Shown here: positions 1 through 6,127 of the stretch, piece after piece | Position numbering within the stretch: position 1 is the first letter of the stretch | Layout: every line of letters starts with the position of its first letter | NCBI GenBank assembly: GCA_903872555.1 | Contig: CAIQLE010000248.1 | Coordinates: 1-6,581 of the forward strand | Source of the DNA: an uncultured bacterium | GTDB lineage: Bacteria > Pseudomonadota > Gammaproteobacteria > Burkholderiales > Burkholderiaceae_D | Length of the DNA: 6,581 bases | Reading direction: 5' to 3' | Made by a program: the position numbers and the translations under genes | Notes under the pieces: model-generated | Databases searched by the model: none | What the model saw: the letters and a program-made list of their open reading frames with translations, nothing else | What the model was told of the DNA's origin: nothing

Positions 1-1027
1 GGGTACCGCATCACTAGCCGCGCTGACAGCGAACAATGTCGCCGGACTGACGACTGATGCCGTGGCCGCCCTGTCGTCCGATCATCTGACAGCCATGACC
101 TCCGTGGTTGCTTCCATGACCACTGACCAGACCATGGCGATTGCGGTCGGCAAGCTGAGTGCCATAGGCCTGACGGTGAATACCTACACGCCACTGGTGC
201 TGGATCTGAACGGTGACGGCATACAGACGCTGAATGTGAATCAGGGTGTGAACTTTGATCTCTACAACGAAGGTCATGCAGTCCACACCGGATGGATTTC
301 GTCCAGCGATGGCTTGCTGGTACGCGACCTGAACGGCAACGGCACGATAGACAATGGTTCAGAATTGTTTGGTCAGGAAACTGTGCTGCAAAACGGCCAG
401 AAAGCGAACAACGGTTTTGAAGCACTGGCCAGCATGGACAGCAATCATGATGGCGTCATCAACAGCGCCGATGCCGGCTTCAGTCAGCTCTTGGTCTGGC
501 GTGATCTCAACAGTGATGGCATCACCGAGTCGGGTGAACTGACATCCCTGTCGAACATGGACATCAGTTCCTTCTCGCTGGATGCACATAGCAGTCAGGT
601 TTCTAACAATGGCAACCTGGTCGGACTGATGGGCAGCTATGCCACAGCAGACGGCAAAGTGCATCAGCTGGGCGACGTCTGGTTCACCGTTGATGCCGGA
701 GGCAATCGTGTGTTTGATCTGTCTTCGATACATCATCAGTTGCCGTCTACTGGTGGCATAGCGCAGGTTGATCTCGCTAATGGCAAGTCCGAAACACTGA
801 ATGTCAGACTCGATGATGTACTGGCCTTCGGTGAGCAGGAACACAGCACCGGCTTGTCAACCCTGGTGGTGCACGGTGATGCACATGACACCGTGCAGCT
901 GGCTCAGTCGGATGCAGGCTGGCACGCCAATGGCAACACCGCGATGAACGGAGAGCAGTACACGATCTATGTGAATGACCATGCGCAGTTGCTGGTCAAT
1001 GACAAGATCCATACCGTGATCCTGTAA
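1..1027 (+). CDS. Large calcium-binding T1SS-secreted protein (RTX-like adhesin/exoprotein), C-terminal part, 5' truncated
   Basis: The reading frame is open from base 2 to the TAA at 1025-1027, giving 341 residues with no start in view; the GTG at 62 is an internal Val inside a repeat, not the start. In order it shows a degenerate octapeptide tract (14-154), then PLVLDLNGDG leading into four DxNx[D/N]G calcium-binding loops (203-538), a Gly/Asp-rich stretch (about 600-730), and a C-terminal module (about 760-1024) with DDVLAFG, LVVHGDAHDTVQL and a final AQLLVNDKIHTVIL. That ending, short, hydrophobic and without Cys, is typical of C-terminal signals of T1SS substrates in proteobacteria. No GGxGxDxxx RTX nonapeptides occur in the visible part. 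The protein is presumably secreted to the cell surface or medium and folds on binding calcium; whether it is an adhesin or an enzyme cannot be told from this end. The T1SS genes immediately downstream support its role as substrate. Confidence is high for a T1SS-exported calcium-binding protein and low for exact function. Confidence 0.85.
   Translation, partial: GTASLAALTANNVAGLTTDAVAALSSDHLTAMTSVVASMTTDQTMAIAVGKLSAIGLTVNTYTPLVLDLNGDGIQTLNVNQGVNFDLYNEGHAVHTGWISSSDGLLVRDLNGNGTIDNGSELFGQETVLQNGQKANNGFEALASMDSNHDGVINSADAGFSQLLVWRDLNSDGITESGELTSLSNMDISSFSLDAHSSQVSNNGNLVGLMGSYATADGKVHQLGDVWFTVDAGGNRVFDLSSIHHQLPSTGGIAQVDLANGKSETLNVRLDDVLAFGEQEHSTGLSTLVVHGDAHDTVQLAQSDAGWHANGNTAMNGEQYTIYVNDHAQLLVNDKIHTVIL
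14..154 (+). repeat. Degenerate octapeptide (24-nt) repeat tract inside the secreted protein
   Basis: The translated frame shows six consecutive units of about eight residues with consensus [L/V]xA[L/M][T/S][T/S]Dx: LAALTANN (14-37), VAGLTTDA (38-61), VAALSSDH (62-85), LTAMTSV (86-106, one residue short), VASMTTDQ (107-130) and TMAIAVGK (131-154), fading into LSAIG (155-169). The units are diverged at DNA level, so this is an old protein repeat rather than a recent tandem duplication. The tract reaches almost to the window edge and probably continues upstream. Similar LTTxQVAAL-type repeats are, from memory, common just before the calcium-loop region of large beta-proteobacterial exoproteins. 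Period and hydrophobic spacing suggest a regular helical or solenoid stalk, which is inference. Confidence 0.7.
203..538 (+). other. Four EF-hand-like DxNx[D/N]G calcium-binding loops
   Basis: Four acidic loops are visible in the substrate reading frame: DLNGDGIQTLNV (203-238), DLNGNGTIDNGS followed by Glu (326-364), DSNHDGVINSAD (437-472) and DLNSDGITESGE (503-538). Loops 3 and 4 have the canonical 12-residue layout with an acidic residue at position 12 and Gly at position 6. Loop 1 lacks the acidic last position and may bind weakly. Loop 2 has its Glu at position 13. Spacing shortens from 123 to 111 to 66 nt, so loops 3 and 4 could pair as an EF-hand-like couple. Calcium binding here would drive folding outside the cell, where calcium is high. 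Confidence 0.8.
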
Positions 1028-1047
1028 AAATCAGCACTGCTGTCAAC

Positions 1048-1080
1048 ATGGCACCCCTGCAACGGGGTGCCATTTTTTTT
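1048..1080 (+). terminator. Strong intrinsic (Rho-independent) terminator
   Basis: A perfect 10-bp stem (1048-1057 with 1064-1073; ATGGCACCCC against GGGGTGCCAT) with a 6-nt loop TGCAAC is followed by a run of eight T (1073-1080). It begins 20 nt after the stop codon of the secreted-protein gene and should end that transcript, separating it from the transporter operon. Confidence 0.93.
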
Positions 1081-1097
1081 AGCTAAGCGTATGTATT

Positions 1098-1125
1098 TTG
1101 ATAAGTAAAGTGCAGAGCAAATCAT
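1098..1125 (+). promoter_or_regulatory. Candidate sigma70 promoter P1
   Basis: TTGATA (1098-1103, 5 of 6 match to the -35 consensus) lies 16 nt before AATCAT (1120-1125, 4 of 6 match to the -10). A start near 1131 would give a leader of about 130 nt containing the hairpins at 1161-1185 and 1232-1243. The imperfect inverted repeat 1109-1137 would overlap the spacer, the -10 and the start site, where a repressor could act. The match is by eye only, and the -10 is weak. Confidence 0.3.
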
Positions 1126-1137
1126 GCGCTTTGCACT
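1109..1137. repeat. Imperfect inverted repeat (10-bp arms)
   Basis: AGTGCAGAGC (1109-1118) and GCTTTGCACT (1128-1137) are inverted copies with one mismatch, which becomes a G-U pair in RNA, around a 9-nt loop. There is no T-tract, so it is not a terminator. It could be an operator. Its arms share the AGTGCAA/TTGCACT core found again at 1231-1243. Confidence 0.55.
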
Positions 1138-1160
1138 ACATTCGCGCAGACAGTGAGCTG

Positions 1161-1185
1161 ATTATCGTTTCGATAATAACGAAAC
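1161..1185. repeat. Two overlapping, mutually exclusive inverted repeats
   Basis: ATTATCG (1161-1167) pairs perfectly with CGATAAT (1171-1177) around a 3-nt loop. GTTTCG (1167-1172) pairs perfectly with CGAAAC (1180-1185) around a 7-nt loop. The two stems share bases 1167 and 1171-1172, so only one can form at a time. This may be a protein-binding site or a switchable leader structure; nothing in view tells which. Confidence 0.45.
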
Positions 1186-1199
1186 TCTTCATTAAAGCT

Positions 1200-1229
1200 T
1201 TGCCTCAGGAGGACGATTTTCCCTATCAT
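1200..1229 (+). promoter_or_regulatory. Candidate sigma70 promoter P2
   Basis: TATCAT (1224-1229, 5 of 6 match to the -10) is preceded at 18 nt by TTGCCT (1200-1205, only 3 of 6 match to the -35). Transcription would start near 1236, inside the 12-bp palindrome 1232-1243, leaving a leader of about 28 nt. The poor -35 suggests an activator would be needed, if this promoter is used at all. Confidence 0.28.
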
Positions 1230-1231
1230 TA

Positions 1232-1243
1232 GTGCAATTGCAC
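1232..1243. repeat. Perfect 12-bp palindrome GTGCAATTGCAC
   Basis: A gapless perfect palindrome 20 nt before the transporter ATG, overlapping the start predicted for P2. It is the size expected for a dimeric regulator's operator. Its half-site TTGCAC also appears at 1131-1136, next to the start predicted for P1. Confidence 0.5.
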
Positions 1244-1263
1244 CATATCTTGCAAAAAGAGTA

Positions 1264-3477
1264 ATGATGAATCGTCCGCATGAACCCCATATCGGCAGCA
1301 ATCCTGCAGAGGCCAACAGCCTGCTGCAGGCCTTGCTATGGATGTGCAGAAAATTCGGCGTCGAAAAAACACCCTCATCATTTCTGTCCGGTCTGCCCAG
1401 CATGGAAGGGCTCACCGTCGAAATGGGCATACGTGCGCTCGAAGCTTCAGGTTTTGCCGCCAAACTCATAGAGCGCGATCCGGCCACCTTTGTCAAAGCA
1501 TCGCTGCCGGTAGTGCTCATCATGCGAGATGGAACGGCGCTGATATTGCAGAATATTTATCCTGCTCATCAGCATGAGACGACGAAATTCGAAGTGCTAC
1601 AGGCTGGGCCGTATGAAGAAAGCTTCGTCATCTCGGAGCAGGAACTGAATGAAACCTACAGTGGTTTCAGCCTGCTGGTGAAACGCTTAGCGCACCTCGA
1701 CGCAGATGATGACAATAAAAATGCCAAAGATCCGAGCGAAGGCGCCAATTGGCTGTGGAAAGTCATCTGGAATTATCGCCGCTACTACTATGATGCAGTG
1801 CTCGCAGCATTCCTGATCAATATACTGTCCACCCTCGGTGGTCTGTTTGCGATGCATGTCTATGATCGCGTCATTCCCCTCAAAGCTTATGCCACTTTGT
1901 GGGCATTAGTCGTGGGCATTGCGATTGCCATGTTGTTTGAGGCCGCAGCACGACACATACGTGATTATCTGGTCGATCTGGCCGCCAGAAAAAGTGACAT
2001 CACACTGGCCTCTGCTTTATTCAGACAGGCACTCGGATTAAGGCTGGAACATACGCCGCCATCATCCGGCGCCTTCGCGCATCAGGTCAGACAATTTGAG
2101 ACCGTCAGAGATTTCGGCACCTCCGTCAGCATGGCTGTGCTGACCGATTTCCCGTTTGCCTTGCTGTTCATTTTTATGATCTTCAGCACCGCTGGCAAAC
2201 TGGCGCTGGTGCCTATGATCATCATTCCTCTGGTGATCATGACGGCACTCTGGGTGCAACTGCCTTTGCATAAAATGATGTTGCATGCCTTCAGAGATCA
2301 ATCGCAGATGCACGGCGTGCTGATTGAATCCATAGAAGGTCTGGAGACTCTGCGCGTAACAGGTGCTGCAGGCATCATGATCAAGCGCTATGAAGAACTG
2401 AATGCAGCGACCGCACATTCGAGCATGAAATATAGGCTGCTCTCGAATATCGTCATGACCTTCTTCACCTTCGCCCAGCAAAGTCAGACCGTCATCATGC
2501 TGGTGTGGGGCACCTATCTGATTCACTCGGGTGAGATCACATCGGGCGCGCTAGTCGGCTCTATCATGTTTGCCGGCCGTGCGATTTCGCCTGTCGGTGC
2601 CTTTGTTTCCATGGCCATCAAATATCAGAGCGCCAAGACCGCGTTTCAAAATCTGAATGACTTGATGAGCCTGCCGACGGAACGTGATCCGACTCGCAGC
2701 TATGTCCAGAAAAAAAGCTTCGACGGAAAAATCGAAGTCCAGAAACTCGCTTTTGCCTATCCTTCGAATGATGCAAGCAAATCACCGACTGCACTCAGAG
2801 ACATCAACATCACCATAGAAAAAGGTGAGCGTGTTGCCTTCGTCGGAAAAATCGGCAGTGGCAAATCGACCTTGTTGCGCATGATTGCAGGACTGTATCT
2901 GCCCATACAGGGGCAGGTGAAAATTGATGGTCTGGATATACGGCAGATTGATCCTGCTGATTTCCGTGATCAGGTCGGTTATGTCACACAAGATCTGCGA
3001 CTGTTTCGCGGCACCCTGAGAGAAAATATTTTCCTCGGCCGTCCGAATGCGAGCTGGGAATCCTTCATGGAAGTCGTGACCCTGACTGGTCTGGATAAAA
3101 TTGCCGATGCCCATCCTATGGGTTATGACATGCGCATCGGTTCCATGGGGCTGGGTCTGTCAGGCGGTCAGCGACAGCTGGTGGCCTTGGCGCGTGCCTT
3201 AATTACGCAGCCAAAAATACTGCTGATGGATGAGCCCACCAGTGCGATGGACATGCAGACTGAAATCATGTTCACCAAACGCCTAGCCACCATCGCCAAA
3301 GACAGAACCGTCATCATCGTCACCCACAGGCCATCGCTGTTATCCGTAGTGGATCGTGTGGTGGTGTTGGACAATCAGAAAATTGTGGCTGATGGTCCGA
3401 AAGAAAAAATTCTGGCCATGCTGAGCGGATCTTCTTCCGATAAAGATGCGATCCTGCACGGAGAGGCCGTACGATGA
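1264..3477 (+). CDS. T1SS ABC transporter, permease/ATPase with degenerate C39-like domain (LapB/HlyB type)
   Basis: A 737-residue inner-membrane exporter that uses ATP to drive the unfolded substrate through the T1SS channel. Residues about 15-140 form a C39-peptidase-like domain: the position expected for the catalytic Cys (13 before Gly32) is Ser19 and no catalytic His is evident, so it should dock substrate rather than cleave it. Residues about 165-450 are the six-helix ABC exporter membrane domain (MHVYDRVIP near 200 is a family landmark). The ATPase domain has Walker A GKIGSGKST (528-536), Q-loop Gln576, signature LSGGQ (632-636), Walker B ILLMDEP with Asp656 and Glu657, and H-loop His688, all intact. 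Length and layout match LapB-like T1SS ATPases rather than bacteriocin exporters. Start: ATG codons at 1264 and 1267 follow a weak AAGAG (1257-1261); spacing favours the second. It overlaps the adaptor gene by ATGA. The nearest likely substrate is the calcium-binding protein upstream. Confidence 0.96.
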   Translation: MMNRPHEPHIGSNPAEANSLLQALLWMCRKFGVEKTPSSFLSGLPSMEGLTVEMGIRALEASGFAAKLIERDPATFVKASLPVVLIMRDGTALILQNIYPAHQHETTKFEVLQAGPYEESFVISEQELNETYSGFSLLVKRLAHLDADDDNKNAKDPSEGANWLWKVIWNYRRYYYDAVLAAFLINILSTLGGLFAMHVYDRVIPLKAYATLWALVVGIAIAMLFEAAARHIRDYLVDLAARKSDITLASALFRQALGLRLEHTPPSSGAFAHQVRQFETVRDFGTSVSMAVLTDFPFALLFIFMIFSTAGKLALVPMIIIPLVIMTALWVQLPLHKMMLHAFRDQSQMHGVLIESIEGLETLRVTGAAGIMIKRYEELNAATAHSSMKYRLLSNIVMTFFTFAQQSQTVIMLVWGTYLIHSGEITSGALVGSIMFAGRAISPVGAFVSMAIKYQSAKTAFQNLNDLMSLPTERDPTRSYVQKKSFDGKIEVQKLAFAYPSNDASKSPTALRDINITIEKGERVAFVGKIGSGKSTLLRMIAGLYLPIQGQVKIDGLDIRQIDPADFRDQVGYVTQDLRLFRGTLRENIFLGRPNASWESFMEVVTLTGLDKIADAHPMGYDMRIGSMGLGLSGGQRQLVALARALITQPKILLMDEPTSAMDMQTEIMFTKRLATIAKDRTVIIVTHRPSLLSVVDRVVVLDNQKIVADGPKEKILAMLSGSSSDKDAILHGEAVR
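3460..3477 (+). promoter_or_regulatory. Ribosome-binding site and ATGA stop/start overlap (transporter to adaptor)
   Basis: GGAGAGG (3460-3466) lies 7 nt before the ATG at 3474. This ATG shares bases with the transporter stop TGA (3475-3477). A good Shine-Dalgarno inside the upstream gene plus a 4-nt overlap supports translational coupling, keeping ATPase and adaptor amounts matched. Confidence 0.85.
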
Positions 3478-4745
3478 GCTCGCGCCATGATCTGGACCGC
3501 ATCAACCCTCTGGGCATCACACGGCGCAGTAAGCCCAAGGGTGTGCTGAAGGCAGCTGATCTGGAGTACATGCATAACATCAGCGAAGCACTGCTGGCAC
3601 AGACCACGCCGCGCTCTTCGGCCTTGTTGTATTTGATGGTGTTTCTGGTGCTGTGCGCCGGTATCTGGGCAGGCTCGACCCAGGTCGATGAAGTCACGCT
3701 GGCCGATGCGCGTGTCATCACCAGCAGCAGAGAGCAAGTCGTCTCCAGTGTGGAAGGCGGTGTGCTGGGCGAGTTGCTGGTGCGCGAAGGCGCACTGGTA
3801 GAAAAAGGCCAGCCACTGATACAGATAGAGACCACACGCTTTGAAGCGCAATATGCTGAAGGCATGAAAAAAGAACTGGCCTTAAAAGCCAGTCTGGCCC
3901 GGCTGAAAGCTGAAGCGCATGGCATGCCCCTCGTATTTCCGCGCGAGCTGGATGCACGCTCTGCGATCGTCATCAGTGAACTGCAGGCCTATCAATCCAA
4001 GAAGCAGGCGCTGGATGATGCGATTGCGTCGATCAGAAAAAGCATGACCCTGCTGGACAGTGAAATTGAAATTTCGCAAAAACTGGCGGCTCAGGGTCTG
4101 TTCTCAGAGGTCGAGCTGTCGCGCCTGAAGCGTCAGGCGAATGAGCTGAATCAGCAAGTCACCGACAGAATCAACCGCTATAAGTCAGACGCCAACAATG
4201 ACATGGCCAAAGTCGAAGCCGAGCTGTCGCAGATAGCACCGAATAACCATGCACGTCTCGACAGCCTGAATCGCACAACCCTGCGTGCGCCTGTGCGTGG
4301 CATCGTGAAGAATCTGCGCATCAATACGCAAGGCAGTGCAATACCGCCTTCCGCGCCTGTGCTTGATATCGTGCCTGTGGATGCCAGCCTGATTTTTGAA
4401 GCCAAGCTGGACCCGAAAGAAATATCACATGTGCATGTGGGTCTGCCTGCATCAATTAAACTCGCGGCCTACGATTCGGCGATCTATGGCGATCTCGAAG
4501 GCATAGTCGATCTGGTCAGTCCGGATACCTTCCGTGAAGATCAGCGTCCCGCACCCGGACAAGAGATGGGCTATTACCGTGTCCTGATCAAAATAGAGAA
4601 AATGCCCGGTGAGCCAGGCAAATCAGGCATACAGATCGTTCCTGGTATGACAGCGATTGCGCAAATTAAGACCGGCAAAAAATCGATTATGGATTTCTTG
4701 CTGAAACCCTTCAATCAGGCCAAAGAGGCTTTCCGTGAGCGCTAA
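3474..4745 (+). CDS. T1SS membrane-fusion (periplasmic adaptor) protein, HlyD/LapC family
   Basis: This 423-residue adaptor bridges the inner-membrane ABC transporter and the outer-membrane TolC channel. It has a cytoplasmic N-terminus of about 47 residues, a single transmembrane helix at about 48-67 (ALLYLMVFLVLCAGIWAG), and a first lipoyl half-motif at about 88-122 (EGGVLGELLVREGALVEKGQ). A long alpha-helical coiled-coil hairpin follows (about 122-265), with the turn near LAAQGLFSEVELSRL (204-218). The second lipoyl half starts at LRAPVRGIVKNL (270-281). The C-terminal beta-barrel region ends in the HlyD signature PGMTAIAQIKTGKKSIMDFL (390-409). Length and order are normal for T1SS adaptors and shorter than HlyD itself. 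Start ATG 3474 has a good Shine-Dalgarno. The last 11 nt overlap the next gene. No defects are seen. Confidence 0.96.
   Translation: MSSRHDLDRINPLGITRRSKPKGVLKAADLEYMHNISEALLAQTTPRSSALLYLMVFLVLCAGIWAGSTQVDEVTLADARVITSSREQVVSSVEGGVLGELLVREGALVEKGQPLIQIETTRFEAQYAEGMKKELALKASLARLKAEAHGMPLVFPRELDARSAIVISELQAYQSKKQALDDAIASIRKSMTLLDSEIEISQKLAAQGLFSEVELSRLKRQANELNQQVTDRINRYKSDANNDMAKVEAELSQIAPNNHARLDSLNRTTLRAPVRGIVKNLRINTQGSAIPPSAPVLDIVPVDASLIFEAKLDPKEISHVHVGLPASIKLAAYDSAIYGDLEGIVDLVSPDTFREDQRPAPGQEMGYYRVLIKIEKMPGEPGKSGIQIVPGMTAIAQIKTGKKSIMDFLLKPFNQAKEAFRER
4722..4737 (+). promoter_or_regulatory. Ribosome-binding site deciding the GTG start of the TolC-family gene
   Basis: AAAGAGG (4722-4728) sits 6 nt before GTG at 4735, inside the end of the adaptor gene. 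The reading frame from this GTG gives a complete signal peptide, whereas the first in-frame ATG (residue 27) would destroy it, so GTG is the supported start. Confidence 0.8.
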
Positions 4746-6120
4746 GACAGGTTCACGCGCAGCGCAAGTGAGCTCATGTGCAGCTGTCAGCCTGTGCGCT
4801 TTCGTGTTGTGCATGCTGTCACCGTTGGTTCAGGCCAGAGCGCTGGATGCCGCTTTGCCACCGGAGTTTGTGGCTGAGCTGATGGATTTTCCTGGCCTGA
4901 CCCATGCCAGTAAACTGGCCGCCTCAAAAGCTCAGGTCGCCAAACTAGTCGATCTCGCGATAGCGAACAGCCCGCTGGTGCGTGAAGCCGGTCTGATCAC
5001 GCAATCCTCGCTGCAAGATATTCAGGCGGCCAAGGGCGGCAGGCTGCCTCAGGTCAGCGTCAGCGGTCTGTCCATGGTCAACAGCCCCGATGTCAGCCAG
5101 ACCACGAGCATCAATGGACAGCCCACAGCCACCGTGACTGCGCAGCTCTCTGTGTATGACTGGGGAAGAATTGACGCGCAGGTCAAAGGCCGTGAATCGG
5201 CGGCCAATGCCTCCAGAGAATTTCAGCAGCAAAGACGAATCGACGTGGCCGCTGAGGCGGTCAGATCCTGTCTCGATCTGAACCGAAAAAAAGCGCTGCT
5301 GGCTGTCAGCACGGACTATCAGAAAAATGTCGACATGATCTTCGACATGCTGAGAAAAATTGCCGACAGCGACGCGGGCAGAGCCAGTGAACTGGTGCAG
5401 GCCAAGTCGCGTTTGCTGCAGGCCGAGTATGCGCGGCAGTCTGCACTCAGCAAAGTGAGCGAGGCCGACATCATTCTCAGCCGTCAGCTCGGTAACGACC
5501 AATCACTCGCCTGTCATGGCATCTATGCCTTGTTTCTGGATGAATTCAATCTCAAAGAAAAAATCAACCAGATTGCACAGCTGCCCAGCATACGACAGCT
5601 GGATGAAGAATATCAGCAGCAGATGCTGTCAGTAGAGCAGATAAGCGCTTCAAGAAAACCGGCGATCAAATTTTCAGCCAGCTATGGTCCGCTGTCGACC
5701 GGACTGGCGAACTATGGCAGTAGTCTGGCCTTAAGTTTCAGTATGCCTATCTTTGACGGCAATACCCTGCAATCCTCTGAGCGCTCGGCACTGGAAAAAG
5801 CAAATTCTGTCCTTGAAAGAAAAGAGCAGGCGGTACGGCAGCTGGACTATGACTACAAGGCCTTGTATGAACAGGCGATAGACCAAAAGCGTATCGCGAG
5901 TGAATATACTGAGCTGATTCAGGTGAATGAACTTGTGCGCAAGAATTTTTTCACGCAATGGATGGCCGTAGGTCATCGCTCTCTGTTTGAGCTGCTCTCA
6001 GTCGAAGCTGAACATTATTCGCTGCGATCGGCTTATATCAATTATCTGTTTGATTCCATGACGGGCACTGCCGCCATTCTTGGAAAATCTGGCCAGTTGC
6101 CAGGACTTACTTCTTACTGA
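4735..6120 (+). CDS. TolC-family outer-membrane channel of the T1SS (LapE-like)
   Basis: A 461-residue outer-membrane efflux protein that should form the trimeric exit duct, receiving substrate from the HlyD-type adaptor. Residues 1 to about 34 are a signal peptide: Lys4 and Arg8, hydrophobic core about 15-29, cleavage probably after VQA (34) or ARA (36). Two OEP repeats follow. The first is about 68-262, with LPQVSVSG (104-111) and a beta-strand ending in LSVYDWGRIDAQV (138-150), plus helix motif GRASELVQAKSRLLQAEYAR (215-234). The second is about 285-455, with KPAIKFSASYG (308-318) and LSFSMPIFDGNTL (333-345). This strand-helix repeat pattern is diagnostic for TolC-like proteins, and the length is usual. 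There are Cys residues in the signal region but no proper lipobox, so it is not predicted to be a lipoprotein. It overlaps the adaptor gene by 11 nt and is followed after 7 nt by the TPR gene. A dedicated TolC in the operon suggests the system does not rely on a housekeeping one. Confidence 0.95.
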   Translation: MSAKTGSRAAQVSSCAAVSLCAFVLCMLSPLVQARALDAALPPEFVAELMDFPGLTHASKLAASKAQVAKLVDLAIANSPLVREAGLITQSSLQDIQAAKGGRLPQVSVSGLSMVNSPDVSQTTSINGQPTATVTAQLSVYDWGRIDAQVKGRESAANASREFQQQRRIDVAAEAVRSCLDLNRKKALLAVSTDYQKNVDMIFDMLRKIADSDAGRASELVQAKSRLLQAEYARQSALSKVSEADIILSRQLGNDQSLACHGIYALFLDEFNLKEKINQIAQLPSIRQLDEEYQQQMLSVEQISASRKPAIKFSASYGPLSTGLANYGSSLALSFSMPIFDGNTLQSSERSALEKANSVLERKEQAVRQLDYDYKALYEQAIDQKRIASEYTELIQVNELVRKNFFTQWMAVGHRSLFELLSVEAEHYSLRSAYINYLFDSMTGTAAILGKSGQLPGLTSY

Positions 6121-6127
6121 AAACAGC

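Larger units (their letters stand above)
1081..1263 (+). promoter_or_regulatory. Structured leader/control region of the T1SS operon
   Basis: These 183 nt between terminator and transporter carry no convincing gene. They are AT-richer than the flanking genes and contain several inverted repeats (1109-1137, 1161-1177, 1167-1185, 1232-1243), two weak candidate promoters and an AGGAGG at 1207-1212. As the only sizeable non-coding stretch before a tightly packed operon, this is the expected place for its promoter and any operators. Exact sites are unproven. Confidence 0.6.

Noticed and set aside
359..844. 161-residue antisense reading frame opposite the secreted-protein gene
   Set aside because: The protein is His/Gln/Ile-rich with no domain or start signal, lies fully inside a well-supported gene, and looks like a codon-bias shadow.
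62..1027. GTG at 62 as the start of the first gene
   Set aside because: The frame is open to the window edge and this GTG encodes a Val that falls exactly in register within the octapeptide repeat; there is no ribosome-binding site before it.
1109..1137. Second terminator
   Set aside because: The stem contains a mismatch, is not GC-rich at its base and has no following T run.
1122..1523. 133-residue antisense frame covering the intergenic region and transporter start
   Set aside because: No domain or convincing start; most of it is opposite the transporter N-terminus.
2062..2526. 154-residue antisense frame opposite the ABC transporter
   Set aside because: Very His- and Gln-rich composition, typical of the complement of a coding strand; no ribosome-binding site or recognisable fold.
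3320..3973. 217-residue antisense frame spanning the transporter/adaptor junction
   Set aside because: Ser/Arg-rich low-complexity translation opposite two clear genes; no supporting motif.
4735..4815. Lipoprotein signal in the TolC-family protein
   Set aside because: Cys15, Cys21 and Cys26 lie in the signal region, but VSSC comes before the hydrophobic core and the other two lack Gly, Ala or Ser just before the Cys; an ordinary cleavage site VQA/ARA follows.
4945..5502. 185-residue antisense frame opposite the TolC-family gene
   Set aside because: No domain, wholly within a clear gene; composition is that of a shadow frame.
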